In this document: in pieces, positions 7,606 to 17,128 of the stretch
How positions within the stretch are numbered: the first letter of the stretch is position 1
Layout: the number at the start of each line of letters is the position of its first letter
Assembly: GCA_049426725.1 (NCBI GenBank)
Contig: JBMSYN010000007.1
Location: forward strand, 54,989 to 118,988
Source of the DNA: UBA961 sp049426725
Lineage (GTDB): Bacteria; Bacteroidota; Ignavibacteria; Kapaibacteriales; UBA961
Reading direction: 5' to 3'
Length of the DNA stretch: 64,000 nucleotides
Notes under the pieces: model-generated
Told to the model about the DNA's origin: nothing
Database searches by the model: none
The model's input: only the letters and a program-made list of their open reading frames with translations
Translations under genes and position numbers: made by a program

Positions 7606-9315
7606 TTAAAAATCTTCAAAACGGAGTGATGCCTGCACATAATGTGTCAATGTTCCGGCTTGTGAACGCAAGGCATATAAACCCTGAACATTGAGTCCGC
7701 GAATCAATTCAAATCCACCGGTGATTTGTGCTCGTAATGATTCTTCGAGAATGCCTCCCAAGAAAGGTGCGATTTCAGAATCATTTGGTCTTTTTGCCTG
7801 TAATGGATTCGCTCCATGATTCACAAGTATGGTGTCTTTGCCATTGATTGAACCCATTTCATTTGCACCATGCCTTTGATAGGCAAGGAGGATTCGAATG
7901 GGATAGCGATGACCATGAAAGATTGAAGCTCCAATGGATAGTTCATCTGAATTTGGTCTAAGTGAACCTGTGATGAGCGCTCCATCGCTTGTCATGGAAT
8001 TTTGCACATTGAAATGCGAATAGGTATATGGCTGAACACGAGCATATTCGAGCGATATATTCATCGCGGGCATCACATACATTGCACCCATGGAAAATGC
8101 CGATTTATTGGACCAATAATCTGATCCAATCTTTGAGAATATCAAATCATCAAGGAGATATGCGCCCTTGAGAATAAGATGTTTCATGGGTCTTATCGTG
8201 AAATCAAATCCCATCGCGCTATTGTCGCGATCGCGAAGCGAATGTTCAACGGACTTCAAAAAAGAAAGTGGATTGAGATAAGCCAAATCGAATGTTCTGT
8301 CTTGATAGATCACGCTCTCCCACACTGCAATTTCTCCCCAGGCAGGTCTGAAGGCGGCTCTGTGCATCACAAGTGTTTTTGCCGGCATGAATTTATCAGA
8401 ACCTGTTGAATTTGTCTGACCGGGAAGAATGATTTGTCCGGAAGCATCTTGTGGTAATGACAACATAGATGCATGCGTATAGCGATATTCGAATGTTTTG
8501 GTTCTTGCACCAATCATCAATGCATCCAATGGCGGAGCATTTTTTCCTAAAAATTGATGATGATTGAAGCCGGCTCCTAGTGTTCTTGTCTCACGACCAA
8601 TGCCTACATAAAACCAATCATTATCATAGCGAACATGAGATTCTGTAAAATCAAAATCACTATTATACACTGCAAATTTCACATTCTGCCTCAAGCGTGG
8701 ATCATCCAAAGCAAGAGAACGATCACCTGAAAGCAATGCACCATTTGTCATTTGAAAAAAGAAACCAACATTTCCACGCAATGTGCCATGCATGCGAAGT
8801 CCTGCCTGACCTGTGAGCAAGGATGCAGAAGCAGAATCTACACGATGTGCCGTTTCAATGGATAATAATGGTGTCGTAAAAAGCGTGACAAGTGAATCTT
8901 GTTGAAGATATAGTGCCTTTTCATTCTTTGAAAGTAATCCGTCAAAAAAGAATGACATAGTATCATTCACGGACATTGTACTTTCAAACAAAGTGGAATT
9001 CACTCTTTTTTCAGGCAACAACTCTTCCTCAAAATGCTTGAGAACATTTCGTTCATCTTCACTTAATTCTTGCTCCGCTTTTCGAATCATCCGTAATGCT
9101 TGTTGTACTTCGCCTCTTTGCAATGGCAAAGCAGAAAGAGAATAATGCGGCAATACTCCTTTTGCTTCACAGTGTTCCAAAAAGTGATATACAGGATGCA
9201 CGATAGGAAGATGCTCTACTTGTGCAAATGCCGAACTAATCATGACAAAAAAGATCATGATGAACAACATGATCTTTTTATTCAAAAATAATCTATGTGA
9301 AGAGCAGAAATTCAT
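7606..9315 (-). CDS. Wzi-family capsule assembly outer-membrane protein
   Basis: 569 residues from the ATG at 9315, which overlaps the TAA of the preceding exporter gene by one base (TAATG); this coupling decides the start. A signal peptide (about 1-31, ending SSAFAQ) is followed by a helical part and then long alternating beta-strands typical of an outer-membrane barrel ending in LRFEDF with a terminal aromatic. Sequence features such as the early PVYHFLE segment and the DWFYVGIGRETRTLGAGF strand fit the Wzi-like capsule assembly family. Its position right after a Wza-like gene supports a role in organising the exported polysaccharide at the surface. Confidence 0.75.
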   Translation of the reverse strand: MNFCSSHRLFLNKKIMLFIMIFFVMISSAFAQVEHLPIVHPVYHFLEHCEAKGVLPHYSLSALPLQRGEVQQALRMIRKAEQELSEDERNVLKHFEEELLPEKRVNSTLFESTMSVNDTMSFFFDGLLSKNEKALYLQQDSLVTLFTTPLLSIETAHRVDSASASLLTGQAGLRMHGTLRGNVGFFFQMTNGALLSGDRSLALDDPRLRQNVKFAVYNSDFDFTESHVRYDNDWFYVGIGRETRTLGAGFNHHQFLGKNAPPLDALMIGARTKTFEYRYTHASMLSLPQDASGQIILPGQTNSTGSDKFMPAKTLVMHRAAFRPAWGEIAVWESVIYQDRTFDLAYLNPLSFLKSVEHSLRDRDNSAMGFDFTIRPMKHLILKGAYLLDDLIFSKIGSDYWSNKSAFSMGAMYVMPAMNISLEYARVQPYTYSHFNVQNSMTSDGALITGSLRPNSDELSIGASIFHGHRYPIRILLAYQRHGANEMGSINGKDTILVNHGANPLQAKRPNDSEIAPFLGGILEESLRAQITGGFELIRGLNVQGLYALRSQAGTLTHYVQASLRFEDF

Positions 9316-11078
9316 TATCGAAGAAAAGCCCAATACACAACATTCAGAATTCCAACCAAACCGCCAATTGCAGTGATGAGGAATGTATAATATTGATATT
9401 CATATCCGGGAGGTCTATATGTTGGTGGTGGACAATAAATTTCATCGCCGGATTCAACGATGACATCTTTTTCAGTTCCCTTGATCCACACATGTGAACG
9501 ACCTTTGATGATGCGTGTCAAATCCTTTTCCGCACCACTTGCATATCCACCAGCTCTGTCGATGTACCATTGCATGGATTTTCCCGGTTCAAATGTAACA
9601 TAACCGGGATTATTCACTTGACCATATACATAGACGCGATTTGGATTATCGGGAATCACGATGATGTCACCTGATTCAAGAATGACATTATCTTCTTCGG
9701 AACCATTGAATGCTTTTTGAATGTCGCATGCAACTGTTGGTTGTCGAAACATTGTATGCATCAAATAACGAGTTGTGTCTTCTGCCGTAAGGTCGGTGTA
9801 TTGCATGCCCATGATTGCGCGATATCGTGGTTCATTCGAAGCAGGTGCTTGCTGTTCTTTTCTTACGATATAGGCCAAAGGCAAATATGCTTTGTCAGTA
9901 AATCCGCCCGCTTGCTCGATAATGTCTTTGAGTTTGGTTTGTCCTTGCACCATTGTATATGCGCCGGGTTTATTCACTGATCCAGTCACCTCAACAACAC
10001 CTGTCAATGCACCTTTCACGGAATATTGTTTTTTACCAACAACAATCACCGCGCCGGGCATCAACTCTGGATCTTCATTGAATTGTCCATCTTTCATCGT
10101 CAAAGCGGTGAGCATCTCACCTTGCTTAAGTTGAATATTTGATGGATCTGCATCATCGGTCAAACCATAAGCAAGTTTGAGAAGCATCGATGCTTTATCA
10201 CCTTTTTTATATGAAATACTGATTGGTCTGATGACTGATCCTGCGATTGCAATTGCAGATGTTAATCCTTGATCGAATGGTACAAACACTTGATCTCCTT
10301 CGCGTAGAGTTGGATCATCCTTCACGGTTGAAAGCGCAAGTGCTTTTTCCAAATCTGCATTTGATGAAGTTCCATCGGCATGAAGCACGGTGATATTGCG
10401 TGCGACAAAAGATGGCAATTCTTCATTTCCTGTCAATGTGCCGCCACGCATTGCTGAACGACGTGCCTCTATGACAGTCAATTCTTTAGCACTTTCCATT
10501 GCTGATTGTGTTGTACCAGCATTTGGTTGAGAAGGTGATTTTGGCGGTTGATTCGCAAGACGGATTACTGTTGAAACACGCATTGAAGCAGGGATGGCAT
10601 ATGTTCCGGGATAACGAACATTTCCACGGATGCTGACATACAATGATCTGCATTTTCGCAACATCACTGTGACAGTCGCATTAGGATTGCGTTGTTTCAT
10701 CATGTCGATGATTGAAGCTTTTGCCTGTGCCAATGTTGCATTTTTTAGAGATAACTCTCCGATGCGAGGAACGAGGACGGCATTTTCGGGTGTGACGGAC
10801 ACATATTGTTCGGTTGCATTGCCAGACAATGTTTGTATGGACAATACATCGCCGGGTCCGATGCGATAATGCTCTGCATCAACGATATTGTCTGAAGGTA
10901 ATAATTCTGCTTTCAACAAATCCGCACCCGGAGGTGTTGAAGTTTGCATCAGCTTTGTCATGTCGAAATCACTTGATGATCCCATCAATTGTGCTTGCAA
11001 TGATATTCTTGATGTTATTGCGCAAATGATGAAGATGAATCCGCAGATTATTCTGATCTGTTTGATTGAATGATTCAT
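9315..11078 (-). CDS. Wza-type polysaccharide export protein with SLBB domains
   Basis: 587 residues from the ATG at 11078. This start forms an ATGA overlap with the stop of the upstream epimerase gene, so the upstream in-frame start at 11141 is rejected. After a signal peptide come a poly_export-like domain (YRIGPGDVLSIQ) and several SLBB-type beta-grasp segments (e.g. VSIRGNVRYPGTY, VEVTGSVNKPGAY, VYVYGQVNNPGYV). The C-terminus (about 560-587) is a hydrophobic segment, the position where Wza inserts its outer-membrane helix. There is no lipobox cysteine at the usual place. It probably forms the periplasm-to-surface channel for the polymer made by this operon. Confidence 0.88.
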   Translation of the reverse strand: MNHSIKQIRIICGFIFIICAITSRISLQAQLMGSSSDFDMTKLMQTSTPPGADLLKAELLPSDNIVDAEHYRIGPGDVLSIQTLSGNATEQYVSVTPENAVLVPRIGELSLKNATLAQAKASIIDMMKQRNPNATVTVMLRKCRSLYVSIRGNVRYPGTYAIPASMRVSTVIRLANQPPKSPSQPNAGTTQSAMESAKELTVIEARRSAMRGGTLTGNEELPSFVARNITVLHADGTSSNADLEKALALSTVKDDPTLREGDQVFVPFDQGLTSAIAIAGSVIRPISISYKKGDKASMLLKLAYGLTDDADPSNIQLKQGEMLTALTMKDGQFNEDPELMPGAVIVVGKKQYSVKGALTGVVEVTGSVNKPGAYTMVQGQTKLKDIIEQAGGFTDKAYLPLAYIVRKEQQAPASNEPRYRAIMGMQYTDLTAEDTTRYLMHTMFRQPTVACDIQKAFNGSEEDNVILESGDIIVIPDNPNRVYVYGQVNNPGYVTFEPGKSMQWYIDRAGGYASGAEKDLTRIIKGRSHVWIKGTEKDVIVESGDEIYCPPPTYRPPGYEYQYYTFLITAIGGLVGILNVVYWAFLR

Positions 11079-12193
11079 TGTGCCTTGATGCATTGTGTCA
11101 CAAGTATGTCTGCTATGCGTTCTGCTGCATTTCCATCCCATAATGGCGGAATGCTTCCTTGTTTTCTCGGCAAATGCACGATATCATGCAAAGCTCTTGA
11201 AATTGCTTCTGGATTGGGTTGAATGAGAATATTTGTTCCCATTTCCACAGTGACGGGTCTTTCTGTTGTAGTTCTTGCCGTAATGCAAGGAATGCCAAGT
11301 ACCGTTGTCTCTTCTTGAATGCCACCGGAATCAGTCAAAACAAAATCCGCATCTTTCATGAGTGCCAAGAAATCTATATATCCTTTTGGATGCGTAATGA
11401 GTAAATTTTTTCCAGTACGGATGATATCTGCATACCCATATTCACGAATCTTTGAACTTGTACGAGGATGCATTGGAAAGACAATATCTCTTTCGGATGA
11501 AATCTCTGCTAGAATTTCTAGCAATGATTTCAATTGCGCAGGATCATCCACATTGGATGGTCTATGCATCGTGACAAGACCATATTCTTTTTTGTTCAAT
11601 TCAAGTTCTTGCAGCACGGTTGACTTTTCTGCTTTTGGCAATGCAAAATGCAGTGAATCAATCATGGTATTACCAACAAAAAAGATATTCTCCTCGGGAA
11701 AACCTGATTCTTTGAGTATTCTATTTCCGGATTCTTCTGTCGTGAACCAATAATCACAAATTGAATCTGTTGCAATGCGATTTATTTCTTCCGGCATTGA
11801 TCTATCATTGCTTCTCAATCCGGCTTCAACATGTGCAGTCTTGATACCTAATTTTACTGCAACGAGCGCGCATGCAATTGTAGAATTCACATCACCGACA
11901 ACTATGACGAGGTCAGGTTTCAATTCCAAGCATGTTTGCTCGAAAGCAATCATCACTTTTGCTGTTTGTTCTGCATGCGTTCCACTGCCAATTCCGAGAA
12001 ACACTGTTGGAGTCGGCATTTCAAGATCTTGAAAAAATGCATCGCTCATTGTGGCATCATAATGCTGTCCGGTATGAACTATATGATGCTCATACTCAGG
12101 GGCATATTTCTTGAAGGCACGATGAATCGGAGCAACCTTCATAAAGTTTGGTCTTGCACCAACAACGGATAATATGCGAATTGGTTTGCTCAA
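11075..12193 (-). CDS. wecB: UDP-N-acetylglucosamine 2-epimerase (non-hydrolysing)
   Basis: 372 residues, the usual size for this family. Cytoplasmic GT-B-fold enzyme interconverting UDP-GlcNAc and UDP-ManNAc. Visible blocks are GARPNFMKVAPI, HTGQHYD near the N-terminus, HVEAGLRS, PEEINR and the C-terminal DSGGIQEE. It overlaps the dehydrogenase upstream by 4 bases (ATGA) and the Wza-like gene downstream by 4 bases (ATGA), so translation of the three is coupled. With the neighbouring dehydrogenase it would make UDP-ManNAcA for the surface polymer. Confidence 0.93.
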   Translation of the reverse strand: MSKPIRILSVVGARPNFMKVAPIHRAFKKYAPEYEHHIVHTGQHYDATMSDAFFQDLEMPTPTVFLGIGSGTHAEQTAKVMIAFEQTCLELKPDLVIVVGDVNSTIACALVAVKLGIKTAHVEAGLRSNDRSMPEEINRIATDSICDYWFTTEESGNRILKESGFPEENIFFVGNTMIDSLHFALPKAEKSTVLQELELNKKEYGLVTMHRPSNVDDPAQLKSLLEILAEISSERDIVFPMHPRTSSKIREYGYADIIRTGKNLLITHPKGYIDFLALMKDADFVLTDSGGIQEETTVLGIPCITARTTTERPVTVEMGTNILIQPNPEAISRALHDIVHLPRKQGSIPPLWDGNAAERIADILVTQCIKAQ

Positions 12194-13548
12194 TGTCCAC
12201 TACCCAAAAGCACGACATTCTTTTTTGATCCGCGAATCTTCTTTGTAGCATTGCGGGTATCAATCACCACTTTTGCATTCTTGACAATCATGGAATAATC
12301 AAAGCATGAATGATCTGTGGTAATGACAACGATATCATATTTTTTCAACATTGCCGGAGTAAGATTTCCTTGAGATTTCATCATGGTACCATGCACATCA
12401 ACGGCGGGAATATATGGATCATGATATGTGACATTTTTGAAACCATCTTGCATGAGAAGTTCCATTACTTTGAGTGCAGGTGAATGTCTCAAGTCATCGA
12501 CATCTTTTTTGAATGCCATGCCCAGCATCAACACTTTTGCTTTTGCAAGAGTGATTGGCTGTTTTGCCACTTCGCGTTCAATCATGCTTCGCACATAAAA
12601 TGGCATGGATTCATTCACTTCTGCGGCTAGCGTAATGAAATTTGTTTCAAAATCATATTCGCGTGCCATCCATGAGAGATAATATGGATCGATCAAAATG
12701 CAATGTCCGCCAATGCCGGGTCCGGGGAAAAATGGCATGAAGCCAAAAGGTTTTGTCGCAGCTGCTTCCACAACTTCCCAGATATTCACGCCTATGCGAT
12801 CGCATAGTTGAGCGAGTTCATTGACAAGGGCGATATTGACACTTCGGAAAATATTCTCGAGCAATTTTTCCATTTCTGCAACGGATGGAGAAGAAACGGG
12901 AATGACTTTGCTGACGATGATTGCATGTGCTGCACATGCGAGTGTGGTACAAGCATTCGTCACACCACCCGCAACGATTGGAGTATTGCTTGTATTCCAT
13001 GTTTGATTGCCTGGATCGATTCTCTCGGGAGAAAATGCAAGAAAGTAGTCTTTGCCTAATTGTAGACCTGACTTTTCAAGTATTGGCTGAACATATTTCG
13101 TTGTAGTTCCTGGAAAAGTCGTACTCTTCAAAATTATGAGTTGTCCTTTGCGCAATGTTTTGGCAACGGCTTCCGCGGAATGAATGATATAAGAAATATC
13201 CGGATCTTTATTTGGAGTGAATGGCGTGGGAACGCAAATATACATCACATCGCATTCTGCCAATCTTGTAAAATCAGTTGTCGCTTCAAGTGTTTTCCCT
13301 TTGATCACCGAAGCTACGAGTGATGAATCTATATCCATGATATAATTTCCACCTTTTTGCAAAGTGCGGATTTTTTGTTCATCGATATCAAAGCCAATTG
13401 TTCGAACGCCGAGATGTGCATATTCAACTGCGATTGGCAAACCAACATAACCGAGTCCAATCACACCGACTGTGATTGAATGATTCTGAATGGATGCAAG
13501 CAAAGCATCTGCTGTTTTCTTGCTCGCGGATTTTTTCTTGATAGCCAT
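12190..13548 (-). CDS. UDP-N-acetylhexosamine 6-dehydrogenase (WecC/WbpA type)
   Basis: 452 residues. NAD-dependent, four-electron oxidation of a UDP-HexNAc to the uronic acid. The Rossmann motif GLGYVGLP lies at 31-38, the catalytic lysine region ATKPFGF at 264-270, and the catalytic cysteine is C283 in GIGGHCI. The SPERIDPGN block is typical of the WbpA/WecC/TviB branch rather than UDP-glucose dehydrogenase. The first ~20 residues are a lysine-rich extension not part of the fold. It sits 3 bases after rmlB and overlaps the epimerase. The partner epimerase favours ManNAc oxidation (WecC-like), but a WbpA role on UDP-GlcNAc is also possible. Confidence 0.88.
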   Translation of the reverse strand: MAIKKKSASKKTADALLASIQNHSITVGVIGLGYVGLPIAVEYAHLGVRTIGFDIDEQKIRTLQKGGNYIMDIDSSLVASVIKGKTLEATTDFTRLAECDVMYICVPTPFTPNKDPDISYIIHSAEAVAKTLRKGQLIILKSTTFPGTTTKYVQPILEKSGLQLGKDYFLAFSPERIDPGNQTWNTSNTPIVAGGVTNACTTLACAAHAIIVSKVIPVSSPSVAEMEKLLENIFRSVNIALVNELAQLCDRIGVNIWEVVEAAATKPFGFMPFFPGPGIGGHCILIDPYYLSWMAREYDFETNFITLAAEVNESMPFYVRSMIEREVAKQPITLAKAKVLMLGMAFKKDVDDLRHSPALKVMELLMQDGFKNVTYHDPYIPAVDVHGTMMKSQGNLTPAMLKKYDIVVITTDHSCFDYSMIVKNAKVVIDTRNATKKIRGSKKNVVLLGSGH

Positions 13549-13551
13549 GAT

Positions 13552-14598
13552 TTATCGTTCTCTTTGATATTGCTTTGAATAATAGTCTCGATATTGTCCA
13601 TTCAAAATATGTTCACACCATTCAGGATGTTCTTGATACCATTGAATGGTTTCATATAATCCTTGTTCAAATGAAATCGTAGGTTTCCAATTCAATTCTC
13701 TTTTGGCTTTGGATGCATCAATTGCATATCGTTTGTCATGTCCGGGTCGATCTTGAACAAAACGAATGAGATCGGTTGATTTTCCAAGAATATGCAATAT
13801 GGAGTGGACGATATGCAGATTGGACCATTCATTGTCCGAGCCAATATTATAGACTTCTCCCGGTATTCCACAGTCATAAGCACGCCATATTGCATCGCAA
13901 TGATCATGCACATGAATCCAATCTCGTACATTCATTCCATCTCCATACACAGGCAATGGTTTTGATTCCATAGCATTGAGAATCATGAGTGGGATGAGCT
14001 TTTCGGGAAATTGTCTTGGACCATAATTATTGGAGCAGCGCGTGATGACAACTGGAACATCATGCGTATGATGAAATGCTCTGACAAACATATCCGCTGA
14101 TGCTTTCGAAGCTGAATACGGAGAATTTGGCGCAAGAGGTGTATCCTCTGTGAACATATCTTTTGAGTGTAGTTCCAGTGATCCATACACTTCATCAGTG
14201 GAAACCTGCACGAATTTCTTCAATTTGAGATTTCTTGCGACAGTTAAAAGTGAAACCGTTCCTTGAACATTGGTATCGATGAATGGTGTTGCATCATGGA
14301 TTGATCTATCCACATGTGATTCCGCAGCGATATTGATGATTCCTTCAACATCATATTGCTCGCAAAGTCTATGCATCAATTCTGTATCTTGAATCTTGGC
14401 ATGCACAAAAACATGTCTGTCATCTTGCTCCAAAGATTGCAGATTTTCAAGATTGCCGGCATAGGTCAAAGCATCAACATTGATGATGCGTAGATTGGGT
14501 TGAGATGCGAGCATTTGCATGACAAATGCGCTGCCGATGAACCCTGCTCCTCCTGAAATGAGGATTGATTTGTGACCAATTGCAGACATGGAAGCCAT
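13552..14598 (-). CDS. rfbB: dTDP-glucose 4,6-dehydratase
   Basis: 348 residues. Extended SDR that converts dTDP-glucose to dTDP-4-keto-6-deoxyglucose, the entry to rhamnose and other 6-deoxy sugars. It has GGAGFIGS (16-23), STDEVYG (133-139) with the Asp-Glu pair of dehydratases, and YSASK (161-165). The ATG at 14598 is used here; the ATG three codons later is an alternative. It is the first gene of the leftward polysaccharide operon. RfbA/RfbC/RfbD are not in the window, so the final sugar is unknown. Confidence 0.93.
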   Translation of the reverse strand: MASMSAIGHKSILISGGAGFIGSAFVMQMLASQPNLRIINVDALTYAGNLENLQSLEQDDRHVFVHAKIQDTELMHRLCEQYDVEGIINIAAESHVDRSIHDATPFIDTNVQGTVSLLTVARNLKLKKFVQVSTDEVYGSLELHSKDMFTEDTPLAPNSPYSASKASADMFVRAFHHTHDVPVVITRCSNNYGPRQFPEKLIPLMILNAMESKPLPVYGDGMNVRDWIHVHDHCDAIWRAYDCGIPGEVYNIGSDNEWSNLHIVHSILHILGKSTDLIRFVQDRPGHDKRYAIDASKAKRELNWKPTISFEQGLYETIQWYQEHPEWCEHILNGQYRDYYSKQYQRER

Positions 14599-14683
14599 AG
14601 TGGTTTGAATAATGGTTCAAAAATACGGAATGACGGCTCCGTTACCAATAGAATATGCGGTAGTTACAAGGATTTAAGCCATG

Positions 14684-14700
14684 ATTCATTGTGAATGAAT
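14684..14700. promoter_or_regulatory. Perfect 7-3-7 palindrome between rfbB and crtI
   Basis: ATTCATT and AATGAAT flank GTG, a perfect inverted repeat. It lies in the 173-bp divergent region between the polysaccharide operon and crtI, 72 bases before the crtI start. The size suits a dimeric repressor operator, but this is inference; the flanks contain no other recognisable box. Confidence 0.3.
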
Positions 14701-14771
14701 GGAACCTGAACCACTTTACATCGTGTTTTACGCTCAACTTTCTATTCTTCTCATCTTTCTCCTAGCAGATT

Positions 14772-16235
14772 ATGAATATTATTGTCATCGGAAGTGGTTT
14801 TGGCGGTCTTAGCGCCGCAATCAGATTACAAGCGCAAGGTCATCAAGTAACCATTGTCGATAAACTCGACAAACCGGGTGGTAGAGCATATGTTTTCGAG
14901 CGCGATGGCTATAAATTTGATGCGGGTCCAACAATCATCACTGCTCCATGGCTGATTCATGAATTATTTGAAATCGCGGGCAAAAAAACAGATGATTATG
15001 TCAAGATCGTCCCAATCGACCCATTTTATAATGTGCGTTTTGAAGATGGAACTGTGTTTCGGTACAATGGCGACAAAGATTTGATTCTGAAACAAATTGA
15101 GGCATTGAATCCCGATGATGTTAAAGGATATCATAGCTTCATCAAAGATGCGGAGAAAATCTTCAAAGCTGGATTTGACTTGATAGACAAACCATTCACC
15201 ACATTTGGTTCCATGCTGAAAGTTCTTCCCGACTTAATCATGCTTCGCTCCGAGCGCTCGGTTGCAGGCATGGTGAATCAACATATCAAAGATCATAGAC
15301 TACGCCAGGTATTCAGTTTTCATCCTTTGTTGGTTGGAGGCAATCCATTTCAGACGACTTCTATTTATGCATTGATTCACATACTTGAACAACGCTGGGG
15401 TGTATGGTTTGCAATGGGTGGCATGGGTGCTTTGGTGCAAGGACTTGTGAATGTATTTACAGACATTGGTGGAAAGATTCAGCTTGGCACTGAAGTACAA
15501 GAAATCATGATTGATGATGCAACGAAGCGTGCAACCGGCATAAAGACTGCTTCGGGAGATGTTCTGAAAGCGGATATTGTCGTGAGCAATGCCGATGTGG
15601 GAAATATGTACATGAACATGATTCCCGCGAACTATCGCAAAAAGAACACAGATACTCGCATGAAGAATTTGCATTATTCCATGAGTTTGTTTGTGATGTA
15701 TTTCGGGACTGACAAGAAATATGAGGATATGGCACATCATGAAATTTTGATGGGCCCGAGATATAAAGAACTTGTCACCGATATCTTCAAGAAAAAACAT
15801 TTGGCTGATGATTTTTCACTCTATTTGCATCGTCCTTCTGCAACAGATCCATCGCTCGCACCTGATGGACATGATTGTTGGTATGTTTTGTCTCCGGTTC
15901 CTCATCTCGCCTCCGGAACTGATTGGTCAGTGAAAGGTCCTGAATATCGTGATCGGATTGTAAAATATCTCGAAGAGCGCTATATGCCAGATCTTTCCAA
16001 ACATATTGTCAGCGAAAGTTATGTCACCCCAACGTATTTCCGCGACACCCTTAATTCTCATCTTGGCAATGCATTTGGTGTAGAGCCAATTCTTACTCAA
16101 TCTGCATGGTTCCGTCCACATAATCTGTCAGAAGATATTCCCAATCTATATATCGTTGGTGCAGGCACTCATCCTGGAGCAGGACTTCCTGGTGTTATGA
16201 GTAGCGGGAAAATTGTGGCAGAGTTAATTTCTTGA
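14772..16235 (+). CDS. crtI: Phytoene desaturase
   Basis: 487 residues. FAD-dependent CrtI-type desaturase introducing double bonds into phytoene on the way to lycopene or neurosporene. The dinucleotide-binding motif GSGFGGL is at 7-13, the conserved DAGPTIIT stretch lies near residue 53, and the C-terminal GAGTHPGAGLPGVMSSGK block is diagnostic of carotenoid desaturases. It is a single gene with its own upstream region, converging 8 bases from scpB. No phytoene synthase or cyclase is in the window, so the carotenoid product is unknown; ispF at 19808 feeds the same isoprenoid precursor pool. Confidence 0.92.
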   Translation: MNIIVIGSGFGGLSAAIRLQAQGHQVTIVDKLDKPGGRAYVFERDGYKFDAGPTIITAPWLIHELFEIAGKKTDDYVKIVPIDPFYNVRFEDGTVFRYNGDKDLILKQIEALNPDDVKGYHSFIKDAEKIFKAGFDLIDKPFTTFGSMLKVLPDLIMLRSERSVAGMVNQHIKDHRLRQVFSFHPLLVGGNPFQTTSIYALIHILEQRWGVWFAMGGMGALVQGLVNVFTDIGGKIQLGTEVQEIMIDDATKRATGIKTASGDVLKADIVVSNADVGNMYMNMIPANYRKKNTDTRMKNLHYSMSLFVMYFGTDKKYEDMAHHEILMGPRYKELVTDIFKKKHLADDFSLYLHRPSATDPSLAPDGHDCWYVLSPVPHLASGTDWSVKGPEYRDRIVKYLEERYMPDLSKHIVSESYVTPTYFRDTLNSHLGNAFGVEPILTQSAWFRPHNLSEDIPNLYIVGAGTHPGAGLPGVMSSGKIVAELIS

Positions 16236-16243
16236 TCTAGGAA

Positions 16244-16996
16244 TTACTCATTGATATTTGATTCATCAGCAGCATCGATTGATTGTTCATGCTCTTCTTC
16301 AACAGCTATATCTTCGATTTCAGATTGATCATCTGAATCCTTGGAAATATCCATTGACTCAGGCAATGCTGGTATCTCTTCTTCTTCAATCACTGCAGAT
16401 CCCAATTCCGCAGCAAGATTTTGTGGCTGTAATGCAATCAACTCTTCAATTTCTTTCATGCGAGGTAAATCTTCGAGAGCGGCAAGACCAAATAGTCTGA
16501 GGAACTCAGCCGTGGTTCCATATAATAATGGTCTTCCGGCGGTTTCGGCTCTTCCAATGATTGTCACCAAACCGCGATCAAGCAATGAATTCATGATTTC
16601 ACCCGAATTCACACCGCGAATCGCTTCGATGTCCGGCTTGCTCACGGGTTGCTTATATGCCACGATGGATAATGTTTCAAGAGCGGCTTGTGAAAGTCTC
16701 TTTCGAGATTTTGCCTTTAGGAGTTTTTGTACATATACTCCAAATTGAGATCGCGTGACAAAATGATAGCCGCCTGCAACCTTCACAATTGAGTATGGTC
16801 TGGCACATCGAGCAAGATCATCATTGATTTGTTCAATTGCAATCTTGATTGCATCCGGATTGGCAAATTCCTGAAACTCCGACTCGGCAAGTAATTCATT
16901 GATTGTCTTTTCGCTCAATGGCTCATCTGAGGCAAAAATCAATGCTTCAAGTATAGGAAGAAATGCTTCGGGAATTGAAATGTCTTGTTCACTCAT
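16244..16996 (-). CDS. scpB: SMC-ScpAB complex subunit B
   Basis: 250 residues from the ATG at 16996; the longer frame to 17026 is less likely. ScpB has two winged-helix domains and bridges ScpA and SMC for chromosome condensation. Seen here are PILEALIFASDEPLSEKTI, the VAGGYHFVTR strand and the block LSQAALETLSIVAYKQPVS with IEAIRGVNS. An acidic C-terminal tail (about 200-250, rich in E/D) extends past the domains. scpA is not adjacent, which is unusual, since scpA and scpB are often neighbours. It lies downstream of the dnaK terminator. Confidence 0.9.
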   Translation of the reverse strand: MSEQDISIPEAFLPILEALIFASDEPLSEKTINELLAESEFQEFANPDAIKIAIEQINDDLARCARPYSIVKVAGGYHFVTRSQFGVYVQKLLKAKSRKRLSQAALETLSIVAYKQPVSKPDIEAIRGVNSGEIMNSLLDRGLVTIIGRAETAGRPLLYGTTAEFLRLFGLAALEDLPRMKEIEELIALQPQNLAAELGSAVIEEEEIPALPESMDISKDSDDQSEIEDIAVEEEHEQSIDAADESNINE

Positions 16997-17082
16997 GATA
17001 TATGTCTTGTGTAAATGGGAAAGCACCCGAATGCAAAACTACTGTTTTCTTTGATTCTGAATCTGATGAGATATTCACAAAA

Positions 17083-17112
17083 AAAGGTATCGGAAATGAA
17101 TCCGATACCTTT
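17083..17112 (-). terminator. Rho-independent terminator after dnaK
   Basis: A 12-base arm (17083-17094) pairs perfectly with 17101-17112 around a 6-base loop. Read on the minus strand, the stem is followed by a run of T, the usual intrinsic terminator form. It starts 17 bases past the dnaK stop and separates the chaperone operon from scpB. Confidence 0.85.
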
Positions 17113-17128
17113 CGTCGTTTTTTAGCGA

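Noticed and set aside
15300..15800. 166-codon open frame antisense to crtI
   Set aside because: His/Cys-rich shadow of the desaturase frame; no homology pattern.
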